From: Pseudomonas sp. GM18
GTDB taxonomy: Bacteria; Pseudomonadota; Gammaproteobacteria; Pseudomonadales; Pseudomonadaceae
Direction of reading: 5' to 3'
DNA length: 64,000 bases
Assembly (NCBI RefSeq): GCF_000282195.1
Contig: NZ_AKJT01000033.1
Coordinates: 1 to 64,000, forward strand
Shown: one piece after another, positions 10,693 through 20,266 of the stretch
Layout: each line of letters begins with the position of its first letter
How positions within the stretch are numbered: the stretch's first letter is position 1
Notes under the pieces: generated by a model
Told to the model about the DNA's origin: nothing
What the model saw: the letters and a program-made list of their open reading frames with translations, nothing else
Databases searched by the model: none
Position numbers and translations under genes: made by a program

Positions 10693-11388
10693 ATGCTTGA
10701 ACTCAGACCTTTCAACTCCCTGGGCGGCGCGCACCATGGCTGGCTGAATGCCCATCACCACTTTTCGTTCGCAGAGTACTACGACCCCAAACGCATGAAC
10801 TGGGGCAACCTGCGGGTGTGGAACGACGATGTGATTGCCCCCGGCACCGGGTTCCCGCAACACCCGCACCGGGACATGGAAATCATCACCTACGTTCGTG
10901 AAGGTGCGATTACCCACCAGGACAACCTCGGTAACAAGGGCCGCACCGAAGCAGGTGATGTACAAGTCATGAGTGCCGGCACCGGGATCGCCCACAGTGA
11001 ATACAACCTGGAAGCGACCGAGACCCGGATCTTTCAGATCTGGATCATTCCCAACGAAACCGGCCTGGCACCGTCGTGGGGCGCCAAGCCCTTCCCCAAA
11101 GGCCAGCGCGAAGGCTTCGTGACCCTGGCCAGCGGCAAGGCCGGCGACGATCAAAGCCTGCGGATTCGTGCCGATGCGCGTCTGGTGGCGGCCAACCTGA
11201 AAGCCGGGGAAACGGCTGAATATCGTCTGGACAGTGGCCGTCGCGCTTATCTGGTGCCAGCGACAGGTGTGATTGAAGTCAACGGCTTGCGTGCACAAGC
11301 TCGAGACGGGGTTGCGATTGCCGATGAGCAGGTGTTGCGCGTAACCGCGATTGAGGACAGTGAAATCGTGTTGGTGGATTTGGCTTGA
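10693..11388 (+). CDS. Pirin-family cupin protein (YhhW-like)
   Basis: A 231-aa bicupin. The metal ligands expected for bacterial pirins are visible in PQHPHRDMEI and SAGTGIAHSEYN (three His and one Glu). Bacterial pirins such as YhhW have quercetinase activity in vitro, but their in vivo role is unclear. The start at 10693 has AGGAGACGATC upstream; an ATG 84 bp earlier in the same frame is unlikely. The 279 bp between this gene and the divergent helicase start at 10413 are AT-rich and presumably hold both promoters. I could not assign boxes with confidence. Confidence 0.88.
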   Translation: MLELRPFNSLGGAHHGWLNAHHHFSFAEYYDPKRMNWGNLRVWNDDVIAPGTGFPQHPHRDMEIITYVREGAITHQDNLGNKGRTEAGDVQVMSAGTGIAHSEYNLEATETRIFQIWIIPNETGLAPSWGAKPFPKGQREGFVTLASGKAGDDQSLRIRADARLVAANLKAGETAEYRLDSGRRAYLVPATGVIEVNGLRAQARDGVAIADEQVLRVTAIEDSEIVLVDLA

Positions 11389-11405
11389 GGCGATAAATGC
11401 GCGGC

Positions 11406-11444
11406 AAAAAAAGGGGGCGACCGTTGATGGTCGCCCCTTTTTTT
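11406..11444. terminator. Bidirectional hairpin terminator
   Basis: GGGGCGACC and GGTCGCCCC form a 9-bp stem with a 6-nt loop, flanked by seven A on one side and seven T on the other. It can serve both the pirin gene and the convergent pgm gene. Confidence 0.92.
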
Positions 11445-11510
11445 GGCTGAAATCCTGGGTGATTGTGCTGCCGCCTTCGCGATCCGACTTACCCGCGAAG
11501 GGGCCCTCAA

Positions 11511-13157
11511 TCACTTCGCAGAGATTGCGCCATCCACCAGCGTCTGAGCCTCGGCCACCAGTTGTTTCAGGTGGTCATCACTGACAAAGCTTTCCGCGTA
11601 GATCTTGTAGATGTCCTCGGTGCCCGACGGCCGCGCCGCGAACCAGCCGTTCTCGGTCATGACTTTCAGACCGCCAATGGCCTGGTCGTTGCCCGGGGCA
11701 TGGCTGAGGATGCTCTGGATCGCTTCGCCCGCCAGTTGAGTCGAGGTGACCTGGTCCGGCGACAATTTGCTCAGCAGCGCTTTCTGTTCAGGATTGGCCT
11801 TGGCATCGACCCGTACCGAGAACGGTTCGCCCAGCTCATCGGTCAGCGCGCGATAGGCCTGGCTCGGGTCACGGCCCGTGCGAGCGGTCATTTCGGCGGC
11901 CAGCAGCGCCGGAATCAAACCGTCCTTGTCAGTACTCCAGACACCGCCGTCCTTGCGCAGGAACGATGCACCGGCACTTTCTTCGCCGCCAAAACCCAGG
12001 GAGCCGTCGAACAGACCGTCGGCAAACCATTTGAAACCGACCGGCACTTCGTAAAGACGACGGCCCAGACGTTTGGCCACGCGATCGATCAAGCCGCTGC
12101 TGACCACAGTTTTACCCACGGCCGCATCGGCGCGCCACTGTGGACGGTTCTGGAACAGGTAGTCGATCGACACCGCGAGGTAGTTGTTCGGCGCCAGCAA
12201 ACCACCGGACGGGGTCACGATGCCATGGCGGTCGTGGTCCGGGTCGCAGGCAAACGCCACGTCGAAACGCTCTTTCAGGCCAATCAGGCCTTGCATCGCG
12301 TGGCTGGACGATGGGTCCATGCGGATCTGCCCGTCCCAGTCAACGGTCATGAAACGGAACGTTGCATCAACCTGTTTATTCACCACTTCCAGGTCCAGGC
12401 GGTAGTGCTCGGCAATCGCCGACCAGTAGCGCACCCCTGCTCCGCCCAGCGGATCGACACCCAGACGCAGCTTCGCATCGCGGATGGCGTCGAAGTCGAT
12501 CACATTGATCAGGTCAGCGACATAGGTGTTGAGGTAATCGTGACGATGGGTAGTGCTGGCCTTCAAGGCCTGCTCGTAGCTGATGCGTTTGACGCCGGCC
12601 AGTTTGGCTGCCAGCAACTCGTTGGCCTTGGCTTCGATCCACTTGGTGATGTGGGTGTCGGCCGGGCCGCCGTTGGTTGGGTTGTACTTGTAGCCACCGC
12701 TTTGCGGCGGGTTGTGGGACGGCGTGATGACGATGCCGTCCGCCAGGCCTGAAGTGCGCCCGCGGTTGTAGCAAAGAATCGCATGGGAAATGGCCGGCGT
12801 CGGAGTGTACTCATCGCCTTCGGCGATCATCACCGTCACACCGTTTGCTGCCAGCACTTCCAGGGCGCTGGCACCGGCCGGCGTGGACAGTGCGTGGGTG
12901 TCGATCCCGACGAACAGCGGGCCATCGATGCCCTGGGCCTCGCGGTACAGGCAGATCGCCTGGCTGATGGCCAGGACGTGCCATTCGTTGAAACTCAAGT
13001 CGAACGAGCTACCTCGGTGTCCGGACGTGCCGAAGGCGACGCGCTGGGTAGAAATGGCTGCATCGGGCTGGCCGGTGTAATAGGCCGTTACCAGTCGCGG
13101 GATGTCGACCAACAGTTCTGCCGGTGCCGGTTTGCCCGCAAAAGGACTGAGTGTCAT
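11511..13157 (-). CDS. pgm: Phosphoglucomutase (alpha-D-glucose phosphate-specific)
   Basis: A 548-aa enzyme interconverting glucose-1-phosphate and glucose-6-phosphate, feeding glycogen, trehalose and cell-surface sugar synthesis. The catalytic phosphoserine is Ser147 in [14 protein letters not shown]. The metal loop DPDHDRHG, the sugar-binding GFGGEESAG and the phosphate-binding [10 protein letters not shown] are all present. Length matches the E. coli Pgm class. The start at 13157 has AGAGG about 6 nt upstream; 21 codons of open frame before it lack conservation. It converges on the pirin gene across a shared terminator. Confidence 0.95.
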   Translation of the reverse strand: MTLSPFAGKPAPAELLVDIPRLVTAYYTGQPDAAISTQRVAFGTSGHRGSSFDLSFNEWHVLAISQAICLYREAQGIDGPLFVGIDTHALSTPAGASALEVLAANGVTVMIAEGDEYTPTPAISHAILCYNRGRTSGLADGIVITPSHNPPQSGGYKYNPTNGGPADTHITKWIEAKANELLAAKLAGVKRISYEQALKASTTHRHDYLNTYVADLINVIDFDAIRDAKLRLGVDPLGGAGVRYWSAIAEHYRLDLEVVNKQVDATFRFMTVDWDGQIRMDPSSSHAMQGLIGLKERFDVAFACDPDHDRHGIVTPSGGLLAPNNYLAVSIDYLFQNRPQWRADAAVGKTVVSSGLIDRVAKRLGRRLYEVPVGFKWFADGLFDGSLGFGGEESAGASFLRKDGGVWSTDKDGLIPALLAAEMTARTGRDPSQAYRALTDELGEPFSVRVDAKANPEQKALLSKLSPDQVTSTQLAGEAIQSILSHAPGNDQAIGGLKVMTENGWFAARPSGTEDIYKIYAESFVSDDHLKQLVAEAQTLVDGAISAK

Positions 13158-13269
13158 GCAAAACCTCTGAGAGAGAGAGTGGTTCGGGATAGGCACGCAG
13201 TTTACTGACAGTTTGGCCATCGCGCGACGTTATCGAATGTCAGGTTCCGAGGAGCTCTGGCACCTCGGC

Positions 13270-14670
13270 TCAATCGATCGATTCCAGACGCAAGGCATCC
13301 CCCAGAAGCCCCAGTGCAGCGACGAGCTCGTGGTCGCCACCGAACGTATGACTCAGGCGCAAGTGCTGAGTGTGCAGGCCCTGCAGGCTGAACAACTCCC
13401 CCGGTGCGATGAGCACTTGCTGTTTGAGCAGTCGCTGGAACACTCGATGTACATTGACCTGGCGCAACGAGCGGATCCAGATCGTCGCCCCGCCCTGGGG
13501 TTCGACGAAATGCAGCGCATCCGGCAGACGCTCCTGGAGCAGTTGGGTCATCAGCACCATGCGTTCCTTGAGCAGCCGACGCAACACCAGCAGGTGTTGA
13601 TCGATGCGTCCGTTGCTGTACAGCCGTGCGATGGCTTTCTGACGAATCAGCGACAAACGGAATGCCCGCAGCAGAAAGTGCCGTTGCAACTCGGCGCGCA
13701 GTTGTCGCGAGAGCAGATAACCAAAGGGCGCCTCCGAGCCGATGATTTTCTCGAAAGTGGAAAACACGATCAGCCGATCAGGGTCCAGCAGGTCGCGAAA
13801 CCGCAAGCCGCTCGGCTCAAATTCGAGCTCGCCGTAACAATCGTTTTCCAACACCCAACAGCCATGCCGTTCCAGCAGTTGCGCAATGGATTGCCGGTTG
13901 CCGTCAGGCGCCACACTCCCGCGTGGCATGTTCAGTCCCGATGAAAGCATCACCAGTCGCACCCGCCCGGTCTCGAGCAGCTCTCTCAGCTGTTCGAGAT
14001 CCAGGCCGCCACAGGCTTGCAACGGCAGCTCGACAACCTGCACGTCCGCGTCCTGGAACAGGCGCAGAATCACCCAGTCGCACGGCGACTCGACCACCAC
14101 CACCGTATCTTTGAGTTCAAGAACGGCGATCAATATTTCAAGTACGCCGCGCATATCTGCGCCGATGTAGACATCATCTGCATGCCAGCAGCGTGAAGGT
14201 GAAGTGGTGTAGCGCGCCGCAAGGGCCGTGCGCAGTTCCAGCTCGCCGCAGGGTTGTGAAGACGGTTGCGGCTGGCGCGGATACTGGCGCAGCAATTCTC
14301 TTTCCAGCAACAACAACGGGCTGTCCAGAGGTTGTAACAACGCCGGTTCATCGGCGCTCAACACCAGCATGCCGGGGCGCCTGGCGTTGACATAGACTGT
14401 TTCGAGCAGGTCTTTGCCGCTGCCGGGCAGGCCGATGGAGGACACCGGCAGTGCGTAATAGCCCGACTTGGCAACCGAATAGATGCGCCCTTCCTTCTCC
14501 AGCAGCGAATAGGCGTATTGAATGGTCGAGATCGACACACTCAAGCGATCCGCCAACTGCCGCAATGAAGGCAGGCGCACTCGCACGTCACTGCCCGGTT
14601 CATTGATCAGATTGTTCAGGTAGCGGTACACCGCCTGATACGCGAAATCGGAATCTCGTGATCCTTTCAT
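13270..14670 (-). CDS. MocR-type GntR regulator with aminotransferase domain
   Basis: A 466-aa fusion. Residues ~1-75 form a GntR winged helix (RLPSLRQLADRLSVSISTIQ). Residues ~115-460 form a class I aminotransferase-like domain with DDVYIGADMRGVLEIL, the aspartate region ENDCYGELEFE and the PLP-lysine region FSTFEKIIGSEAPFGY. MocR proteins use PLP or its adducts as effectors and often regulate amine or PLP-linked genes. The PLP-lysine motif is not the usual FSK form, but a Lys is present. The gene lies 67 bp downstream of an unknown 497-aa gene on the same strand, which may be a regulated partner. Confidence 0.88.
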   Translation of the reverse strand: MKGSRDSDFAYQAVYRYLNNLINEPGSDVRVRLPSLRQLADRLSVSISTIQYAYSLLEKEGRIYSVAKSGYYALPVSSIGLPGSGKDLLETVYVNARRPGMLVLSADEPALLQPLDSPLLLLERELLRQYPRQPQPSSQPCGELELRTALAARYTTSPSRCWHADDVYIGADMRGVLEILIAVLELKDTVVVVESPCDWVILRLFQDADVQVVELPLQACGGLDLEQLRELLETGRVRLVMLSSGLNMPRGSVAPDGNRQSIAQLLERHGCWVLENDCYGELEFEPSGLRFRDLLDPDRLIVFSTFEKIIGSEAPFGYLLSRQLRAELQRHFLLRAFRLSLIRQKAIARLYSNGRIDQHLLVLRRLLKERMVLMTQLLQERLPDALHFVEPQGGATIWIRSLRQVNVHRVFQRLLKQQVLIAPGELFSLQGLHTQHLRLSHTFGGDHELVAALGLLGDALRLESID

Positions 14671-14737
14671 GGGTGATGACCGAACACGCTACGAATGTCA
14701 TCACGCACTCTTGATGAATCCGCCAAACCAGGAACGT

Positions 14738-16231
14738 TCACTGGCCCATCGACCATTCGCCAGTCACTGCCGTTTCATTTTCAGGGTCCATGCCTTCAGC
14801 TTGCACGCCCGCGTCGCCGCTTTCCGTGCCAGGCACCCTGCCCTCATCCCGAACCACCGGCCCCATGCGGTAAAGCGTACCGATCAGGCTGACCGACAAC
14901 CCACTGACATCAACCATCCACTGCAGAACCTGCTCGGGTGCCGGGCCGCCCTGCATCGCCCGGTGCAATTCCGGCAGCGCCACCAGCATGCCGGGGTGGC
15001 ACTGACGGAGAAAATGCTCCAGTGCCGCGCCATTATCGACAAAAGGGGCGAACAGCAGACACACCAGTTGGGCTTCACTCAAACCGAGATTCTTTTGTGC
15101 CTCGGCCGTCGCCAATCCGCGCTGATCGGCCATTGTCAGCGGATTGCCGAAGGTCTCCATTGCCTGCTCGCAAAAACGCTCGGGCAACTGTTTACGGCGC
15201 ATCATCACCAGCGCCCGTTGCAGGTACTCGATGACGCCCTCCTCGTACGTGCGACCGTGTACAAAGCGCGCTTGCAAGCCGCGAAGGTGCGCGGATATCG
15301 ACAGACTGACATGGTCGTTATCACTGAGTTGAGCCGTCAGTTCGTCAGGTTGAAACCCGAGGAAGTCAGTGAGCAGCGGCCAGCGCTCTTCCAGGTTGCT
15401 GACCAGCATGTCGTGAATGTCGATGAAGGTCGTGCGGCGGCAGGCTTCAAAGCGGTCGGCAGGACGCCAGGCAGCCGGAGCAGAGTCGAGATAAAACTCG
15501 CGATAGCAATCACTGCCCAATTCATCGAGCCGCGCGAACAATCCCTCGTAGCCCGTTTCGTGGCGGTTCGGCGGCGCAAGCCCGGCCTTGGCTGCGGCAC
15601 GGTTCAAGCCATCGAGAAACTGCGCCTGCCGACGGGGTGAATCGCTACTGACCATGACATCGACGCCGTTGTCCCAGCGAGCGATTTGTCCATAAAACTC
15701 CCCCGTGGCCAGGTACCCGTCGTCCCACAACTCAAGCGGCCCGTTCCAGGCACGACGGTGCCCGACCATCAGCAGGTTGAGCCGATTCGACTCGCGGCCG
15801 GCTTCGGAGATTGGCCCCTGGTGATTGAACGGCAGGACTTCACGATTATCGACCATCAACATTTCGACCCGGGGATCGTCGTAGAGAAACAATGCACTGC
15901 TGCTGCGATGGATGTTTTCCAGCGCTGTCGCAGCCGTGCCATTCAAGCGCAAAGTGGCCACTCGCAGCTGAAACGTCGCCGGTGCCCGACCGGCGATACT
16001 CAGTTGCGCGGCGCGCAGCAGCGCCAGTGTGTAGCAGCTGTCGCGGGACCCGGACTGGATCGCCAACACCTTGTAATCGCCGATACGCTCCATACCTCCA
16101 GCCGACACCACCAGGCGCTGAATCATCAGTTGCAATGCCGTGCGCTCGGCGCGAGAGAAAAAGCTCAGCAAGCGCTGCAGTACTTGTTGATAAACATAAT
16201 TCATTGCCTGTTCATGGGTATGGGTCATCAT
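14738..16231 (-). CDS. Unrecognised 497-aa protein
   Basis: I do not recognise a family. The protein is soluble, with no signal peptide or membrane segment. Sections such as HEQAMNYVYQQVLQRLLSFF and EYLQRALVMMRRKQLPERFC look helical; the acidic C-terminal ~35 residues look disordered. AGG lies 6 nt before the start. It reads in the same direction as the MocR gene 67 bp downstream and could share its transcript. Codon use is like the core chromosome, so it does not look recently acquired. Confidence 0.75.
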   Translation of the reverse strand: MMTHTHEQAMNYVYQQVLQRLLSFFSRAERTALQLMIQRLVVSAGGMERIGDYKVLAIQSGSRDSCYTLALLRAAQLSIAGRAPATFQLRVATLRLNGTAATALENIHRSSSALFLYDDPRVEMLMVDNREVLPFNHQGPISEAGRESNRLNLLMVGHRRAWNGPLELWDDGYLATGEFYGQIARWDNGVDVMVSSDSPRRQAQFLDGLNRAAAKAGLAPPNRHETGYEGLFARLDELGSDCYREFYLDSAPAAWRPADRFEACRRTTFIDIHDMLVSNLEERWPLLTDFLGFQPDELTAQLSDNDHVSLSISAHLRGLQARFVHGRTYEEGVIEYLQRALVMMRRKQLPERFCEQAMETFGNPLTMADQRGLATAEAQKNLGLSEAQLVCLLFAPFVDNGAALEHFLRQCHPGMLVALPELHRAMQGGPAPEQVLQWMVDVSGLSVSLIGTLYRMGPVVRDEGRVPGTESGDAGVQAEGMDPENETAVTGEWSMGQ

Positions 16232-16354
16232 TGTTTACCTGTTACTCATAAGTTCGACGCCTCGCAAACAATTACATGTACTGCGCGACGGATTGCCTGT
16301 CATGAATGGGGTGGCGGGGCTGTTATCAAATGCTAGCACTTAAGCATTGTGTAA

Positions 16355-16603
16355 TTATTTGAAATGGTTGCATGCCTCGGGGACCTCAATCAGGGCCGGG
16401 CCGCCGCAACGCCCAGCAGGGCTGGTGTTTTTCGACCCCGAGCGATTTCCTAGGAAATTTCCGACAACATCCCACAGACATGTAATACAAGAAATAAAGA
16501 AAGAAGTTGCCAGTAAATGTATGACCGCCGAGCGGCGTCGAATTATTTGTTGAGCATGTATTGCCGATGCGCGTTGAAAAGTTTCAACCTGATACCCAGC
16601 CAT
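16355..16603 (-). CDS. Possible small membrane-associated ORF (82 aa)
   Basis: A short frame with a good ribosome site (AAGGAAAG about 6 nt before the ATG). It encodes one hydrophobic stretch (LLATSFFISCITCLWDVVG) and a tail with GRCGGP and PEAC. It lies in a 585-bp gap (16232-16816) that otherwise holds only the hairpin at 16752-16781. I cannot name a family; it may be chance, and the gap's AT-rich composition makes a random ORF plausible. Confidence 0.3.
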   Translation of the reverse strand: MAGYQVETFQRASAIHAQQIIRRRSAVIHLLATSFFISCITCLWDVVGNFLGNRSGSKNTSPAGRCGGPALIEVPEACNHFK

Positions 16604-16751
16604 GACTCTTTCCTTGAGATGAAATAATCATTCAATTATCAGGGCTTACATAATGATTAGAAGATACAGATCGAGAGCAAAAACCAGTTCAGTTGCTGAA
16701 CCGCCCCACCGAGGGATCAATGGGATGTCTCATTCTGGAGGTTTTGACAGC

Positions 16752-16781
16752 GGAAAAGTCCGTGCTTGCACGGACTTTTCC
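16752..16781. terminator. Perfect 14-bp inverted repeat, likely terminator
   Basis: GGAAAAGTCCGTGC and GCACGGACTTTTCC pair perfectly with a 2-nt centre. The repeat lies 36 bp past the stop of the quinone reductase gene. The stem itself carries A4 and T4 tracts but no long trailing T run, so termination is likely but not certain. Confidence 0.6.
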
Positions 16782-16816
16782 AGAGGGGCTTATACAAAGA
16801 GGCTCGTACGAAGAGC

Positions 16817-17839
16817 TCAGGCAGGTTCGACCTCAAGGGCGACCCGCTCGCGGCATGGGCATTCGTCCATGTAGCGGTGCGCTTCGACAAACTGGGAAAA
16901 CGGAAACACTCGCGTCTTGAGCGGCAGCAGCACACGGTCCGCGGTCAACTGGTTGATGTCGCGCAGGGCACGTTGCAGCGCGGCCTGATCCTGGAGGATG
17001 CCCAGCTCCGGCTTGCCGGTGAAGTTGCCGATGCAGTGCACGAAGAACTGAATGTTCTTCTGGAACGCCGCACAGGCCGGAAATGGTGTCTGGTTACCGC
17101 CTTGCAGACCATAGAGCACCAGGCTGCCGCGAGGTGCGAGCACATCGCCGAGCAATGACATCTGCGGACCACCGAGGCCATCGAACACCACGTCGACGCC
17201 GCGGTTATCGGTAATTTTGTTGATCCGCATCAGCAGATCTTCTTCTTCGGTGACGATGACTTTTTCGGCACCCAGCGATAGCAGGTATTCACGCTCGTCC
17301 GCGGTTTTGGTCGCAGCGATCACTCGCACGCCGAGGGCTTTGCCCAACTGCACGAACGACGGCCCGGCGCAGTGACTGGCGTCGGTCACCAGAGCGAATT
17401 GCCCGGGTTTGACGCGCGCCAGATCGGTGTAGCCAAAGTAGGCGACCAGTAGCGGCGTGTAATGCACGCTGGCTTCGACCGGGCTGAGCACGTCCGGGTA
17501 GCGGGTCAACGCCGTGCGCGGCAGAACGATCTGTTCGCCGTAGACCGGATAGTCGTTGGGGCTTTCGGCCGGGAAACTGGCGACCTTGTCACCGACAGCC
17601 AGGTCATCGACACCCTCGCCGAGCGCCGTGACCACGCCGGCCATTTCATGACCCAGGCCTGAAGGCAGGCGAGCATGGGAGGAAGCCAGGTTCTGGCGCC
17701 AGAGAATGTCGTACCAGCTGATGCCAATCGCCTCGACACGCACCTGCACTTCGCCCGGCGCAGGCAGAGCGGCCGCATGCTCTTCGCATTTGAGCACCTC
17801 GGCTGGACCAAACTTGTGAAAACGGATCGTGCGGGACAT
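16817..17839 (-). CDS. Zinc-independent MDR-family NADPH:quinone reductase-like protein
   Basis: A 340-aa medium-chain dehydrogenase/reductase. The catalytic domain starts RTIRFHKFGPAEVLKCEE, and GLGHEMAGVVTALGEGVDDL and VGDKVAS follow. The NAD(P)H-binding half has the QLGKALGVRVIAATKT region and DNRGVDVVFDGLGG. Structural-zinc cysteines are absent, placing it with the quinone-oxidoreductase group. The start at 17839 has GAGG about 6 nt upstream. It is divergent from the LysR gene 268 bp away, the usual arrangement for a LysR regulator and its target. The natural substrate is unknown. Confidence 0.85.
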   Translation of the reverse strand: MSRTIRFHKFGPAEVLKCEEHAAALPAPGEVQVRVEAIGISWYDILWRQNLASSHARLPSGLGHEMAGVVTALGEGVDDLAVGDKVASFPAESPNDYPVYGEQIVLPRTALTRYPDVLSPVEASVHYTPLLVAYFGYTDLARVKPGQFALVTDASHCAGPSFVQLGKALGVRVIAATKTADEREYLLSLGAEKVIVTEEEDLLMRINKITDNRGVDVVFDGLGGPQMSLLGDVLAPRGSLVLYGLQGGNQTPFPACAAFQKNIQFFVHCIGNFTGKPELGILQDQAALQRALRDINQLTADRVLLPLKTRVFPFSQFVEAHRYMDECPCRERVALEVEPA

Positions 17840-18107
17840 CGCAAACCTCGTCAAAGTAACCTCTAATGCCCTGAACTCTATCTGGGCTTTCTACCCAAGA
17901 CCATCAGTGGCTATTAATAGTCGACATGCCTGTCATTGATTCCGCAGCGACGGCGACATCATCCAATGCCGTAAAAACCGAAGCAGCCTTTCAGGGAAAA
18001 CTGAATTACCCTGTGCAGAGTACCAGTCTTTCCCCGTAAGATTCATGCCGGCCATTGTTCTCATATGGTCGCTCACGTCAAGTTTGCTGACTCTGCCAGG
18101 ACTCCAG

Positions 18108-19022
18108 ATGAATCGTAATGACCTGCGTCGTGTCGACCTGAACCTGTTGATCGTTTTCGAAACACTGATGCACGAACGCAGTGTGACCCGCGCTGCGGAG
18201 AAATTGTTCCTCGGCCAGCCGGCCATCAGTGCGGCGCTCTCGCGCCTGCGCGGGCTGTTCGATGACCCGCTGTTCGTGCGTACCGGCCGTAGCATGGAAC
18301 CTTCCGCCCGGGCGGTGGAAATCTTTGCCCTGCTCTCGCCGGCCCTGGACTCGATCTCCACCGCGGTCAGTCGTGCGGCGGAATTCGATCCAGCGACCAG
18401 CACCGCAGTATTCCGTATCGGCCTGTCGGACGATGTCGAGTTCGCGTTGCTGCCGATGCTGCTCAAACGGCTGCGTGCCGAGGCGCCGGGCATCGTGTTG
18501 GTGGTGCGGCGGGCCAACTACATCCTGATGCCGAACCTGTTGGCCTCGGGCGAAATTTCCATTGGTGTCAGCTACACCGCCGACCTTCCGGCCAACGCCA
18601 AGCGCAAAGTACTGCGCCGCAGCATGCCGAAACTGTTGCGTGCCGACACAGTGCCGGGGCCGTTGAGCCTGGATGATTTCTGCGCCCGCCCCCACGCGCT
18701 GGTGTCGTTCGCGGGCGACCTCAGCGGCTTTATAGATGAAGAGCTGGAGAAACTGGGGCGCAAACGGCACGTGGTGCTGGCGGTGCCGCAGTTCAACGGA
18801 TTGAGCACACTGATCAGCGGAACCGACATCGTGGCCACCGTCCCGGACTACACCGCCGAAGCGTTGACCGCAGCCGGTGGCGTTCGGGCGGAAGATCCGC
18901 CGTTACCGGTGCGCAGCTTTGAATTGCACATGGCCTGGCGCGGGTCGCAGGATAATGATCCGGGTGAGCGGTGGTTGAGGTCGCGGATTCAGATGTTCTT
19001 TGGCGACCCTGAGAGTCTCTAG
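18108..19022 (+). CDS. LysR-family transcriptional regulator; 3' end is an integration site
   Basis: A 304-aa LTTR. The N-terminal winged helix-turn-helix reads DLNLLIVFETLMHERSVTRA through GQPAISAALSRLR, and the rest is the periplasmic-binding-like effector domain. GGACTCCAG precedes the chosen ATG; 21 in-frame upstream codons are not conserved-looking. It is divergent from the quinone reductase gene, its likely target. The last ten codons (MFFGDPESL plus stop) form the 29-bp sequence repeated at three positions further right. Insertion at this point leaves the protein's C-terminus and stop intact. Confidence 0.92.
   Translation: MNRNDLRRVDLNLLIVFETLMHERSVTRAAEKLFLGQPAISAALSRLRGLFDDPLFVRTGRSMEPSARAVEIFALLSPALDSISTAVSRAAEFDPATSTAVFRIGLSDDVEFALLPMLLKRLRAEAPGIVLVVRRANYILMPNLLASGEISIGVSYTADLPANAKRKVLRRSMPKLLRADTVPGPLSLDDFCARPHALVSFAGDLSGFIDEELEKLGRKRHVVLAVPQFNGLSTLISGTDIVATVPDYTAEALTAAGGVRAEDPPLPVRSFELHMAWRGSQDNDPGERWLRSRIQMFFGDPESL
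18993..19021 (+). repeat. att copy 1 (in lysR 3' end)
   Basis: This is the first of four copies of a ~29-bp direct repeat with core GGCGACCCTGAGAG, and it coincides with the last ten codons of the LysR gene. The other copies start at 43046, 49507 and 62347. This is the original chromosomal site, the left boundary of the accessory array. Confidence 0.85.
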
Positions 19023-19185
19023 GGGGCATCTGGCAGGCTGTTTATCTGATGATCTCTGCCTTTTCATAGACCATGGAGATCCATTCACTTCCAGTGGATT
19101 GCTACATTCGGGGGCATATTTGAGGGCATGCTTTGGATGGTTTCAAAAGGATGCCCCCAGCCTAAGGCCGAGCAGGCTATTGATG
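19022..19185. other. Element A inner end: arm region with GGGGGCAT motifs
   Basis: The ~165 bp after att copy 1 are closely similar to the ~155 bp after att copy 2 (43075-43228). They contain GGGGGCAT-type words at 19022, 19110 and, inverted, 19151. Repeated short motifs beside an att core are typical of integrase arm-binding sites. No gene is evident here. Confidence 0.6.
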
Positions 19186-19250
19186 AGGATAGCTCCGACC
19201 GGACTCTCTGCGAGTCGATAGACTGGCCTGAGGCTTTCAGCTGAACGGTG

Positions 19251-19741
19251 AACATGCAGCCGATTGACTCTCCGACATCACCACCAACCCCGAAGATTGT
19301 CAGTTCAGGATCACGTCAGAGCTCTTCGCCAAGAGACCCCATGGCGATGGAAAATACCGACTACCTTGGAACTCTGCTCGATATGTTCGAGTTGGAGGGG
19401 GCAGAGATCAGTGACTCGCCGTCAGAAAGCCTGCCCGAAACCTCCCCCTCCCATCGGATGACCTTGGCCAAACATTTCTGAATTGGGTCAATGAAGGCAT
19501 CCTCAGCCACAAACTGATCATCAATGCCAGCAAGGCCAAAATTCACACGGTGAGTGGTACTGTATTTCTGATAAATTCTGGCCTCTTCCAACGTTATGTC
19601 CAGGATTTTCATGGCATCGCCAAGAGGGTCGATAAAGAGATTGAAGAATGGCGATGGGTGCAGAAACAGTTCGAGAAACCGAAGGTCCACAGGAAACGAT
19701 ACAACCAGCGTTCAACTCGCAGTCCGCACAGTCGTCTCTGA
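19251..19741 (+). pseudogene. Remnant of an ICE-type TraI relaxase (C-terminal part)
   Basis: Two frames together read like the C-terminal domain of the large PFGI-1/SPI-7-type conjugative-element relaxases. The first ends HRMTLAKHF at 19481. The second continues LNWVNEGILSHKLIINASKA, HTVSGTVFLINSGLFQRYVQ and EWRWVQKQFEKPKVHRKR. A one-base frameshift near 19480 separates them and the N-terminal relaxase domain is missing, so it is dead. The family match is from memory of the conserved pattern. It implies that element A descends from an integrative conjugative element. In that class of elements the relaxase gene often neighbours the integrase gene, which is absent here. Confidence 0.65.
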
Positions 19742-19795
19742 AAAAATACCGCATAGCTGCCAGAGCCGCGACACTGAAACATTCATGGAGGAAGC

Positions 19796-20266
19796 ATGCA
19801 GATTACATTACAAGGTGAGGACGACCTGGAACAGGCACTTCGCGAGATACATCGACGAGCTTCCACGTATGAGGGGCCATTGATCCACCAGTTCATGGAG
19901 CTGGCCAAGCTCAGCGCGCCAGTCGAGCCTGATGAGCCCCTTGGAGAGGAGCCCCAGAGTAATAGGTTAAGCAGTGGCAACGCGGAACCCGCGAGGCGCA
20001 GCGAGACCAAAGAGCGATTTGAAGAAGCCCTGTCGTTACTGATGGTGCTCGCTTTTCCGGTGAACATCGGAACCGAGCAAGCAGTTCGCCGCGAACTCAA
20101 CGAGTTGCTCGCACGCGATCAGCAGGTCGAGTCAATGCAGATGCGCGTCGGCAACCGAAAAACCAACCTACGACGTAACCTTGGACGGCGCCCGACGAAG
20201 CAGCAAATTGCGTTGCGGGAAGCGTTACTCGAATTTCTCCCTCGAGAGACCAAGGAGGATTTATGA
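19796..20266 (+). CDS. Unrecognised 156-aa protein, first gene of a two-gene cassette
   Basis: A strong ribosome site (GGAGGAAGC) directly precedes the ATG. The protein is charged and mostly helical in appearance, with an acidic middle (EPDEPLGEEP) and a very basic segment near residues 120-135 (GNRKTNLRRNLGRRPTK) that could contact nucleic acid. I see no known domain. Its last codons overlap the start of the next gene (ATGA), with AAGGAGG inside its own end, so the two proteins are made together. The setting, between a relaxase remnant and a Gabija pair, suggests mobile-element cargo, possibly defence. Confidence 0.65.
   Translation: MQITLQGEDDLEQALREIHRRASTYEGPLIHQFMELAKLSAPVEPDEPLGEEPQSNRLSSGNAEPARRSETKERFEEALSLLMVLAFPVNIGTEQAVRRELNELLARDQQVESMQMRVGNRKTNLRRNLGRRPTKQQIALREALLEFLPRETKEDL

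Noticed and set aside
18993..19021. att site at a tRNA gene
   Set aside because: No tRNA cloverleaf can be drawn here. The repeat is the coding 3' end of a LysR gene.
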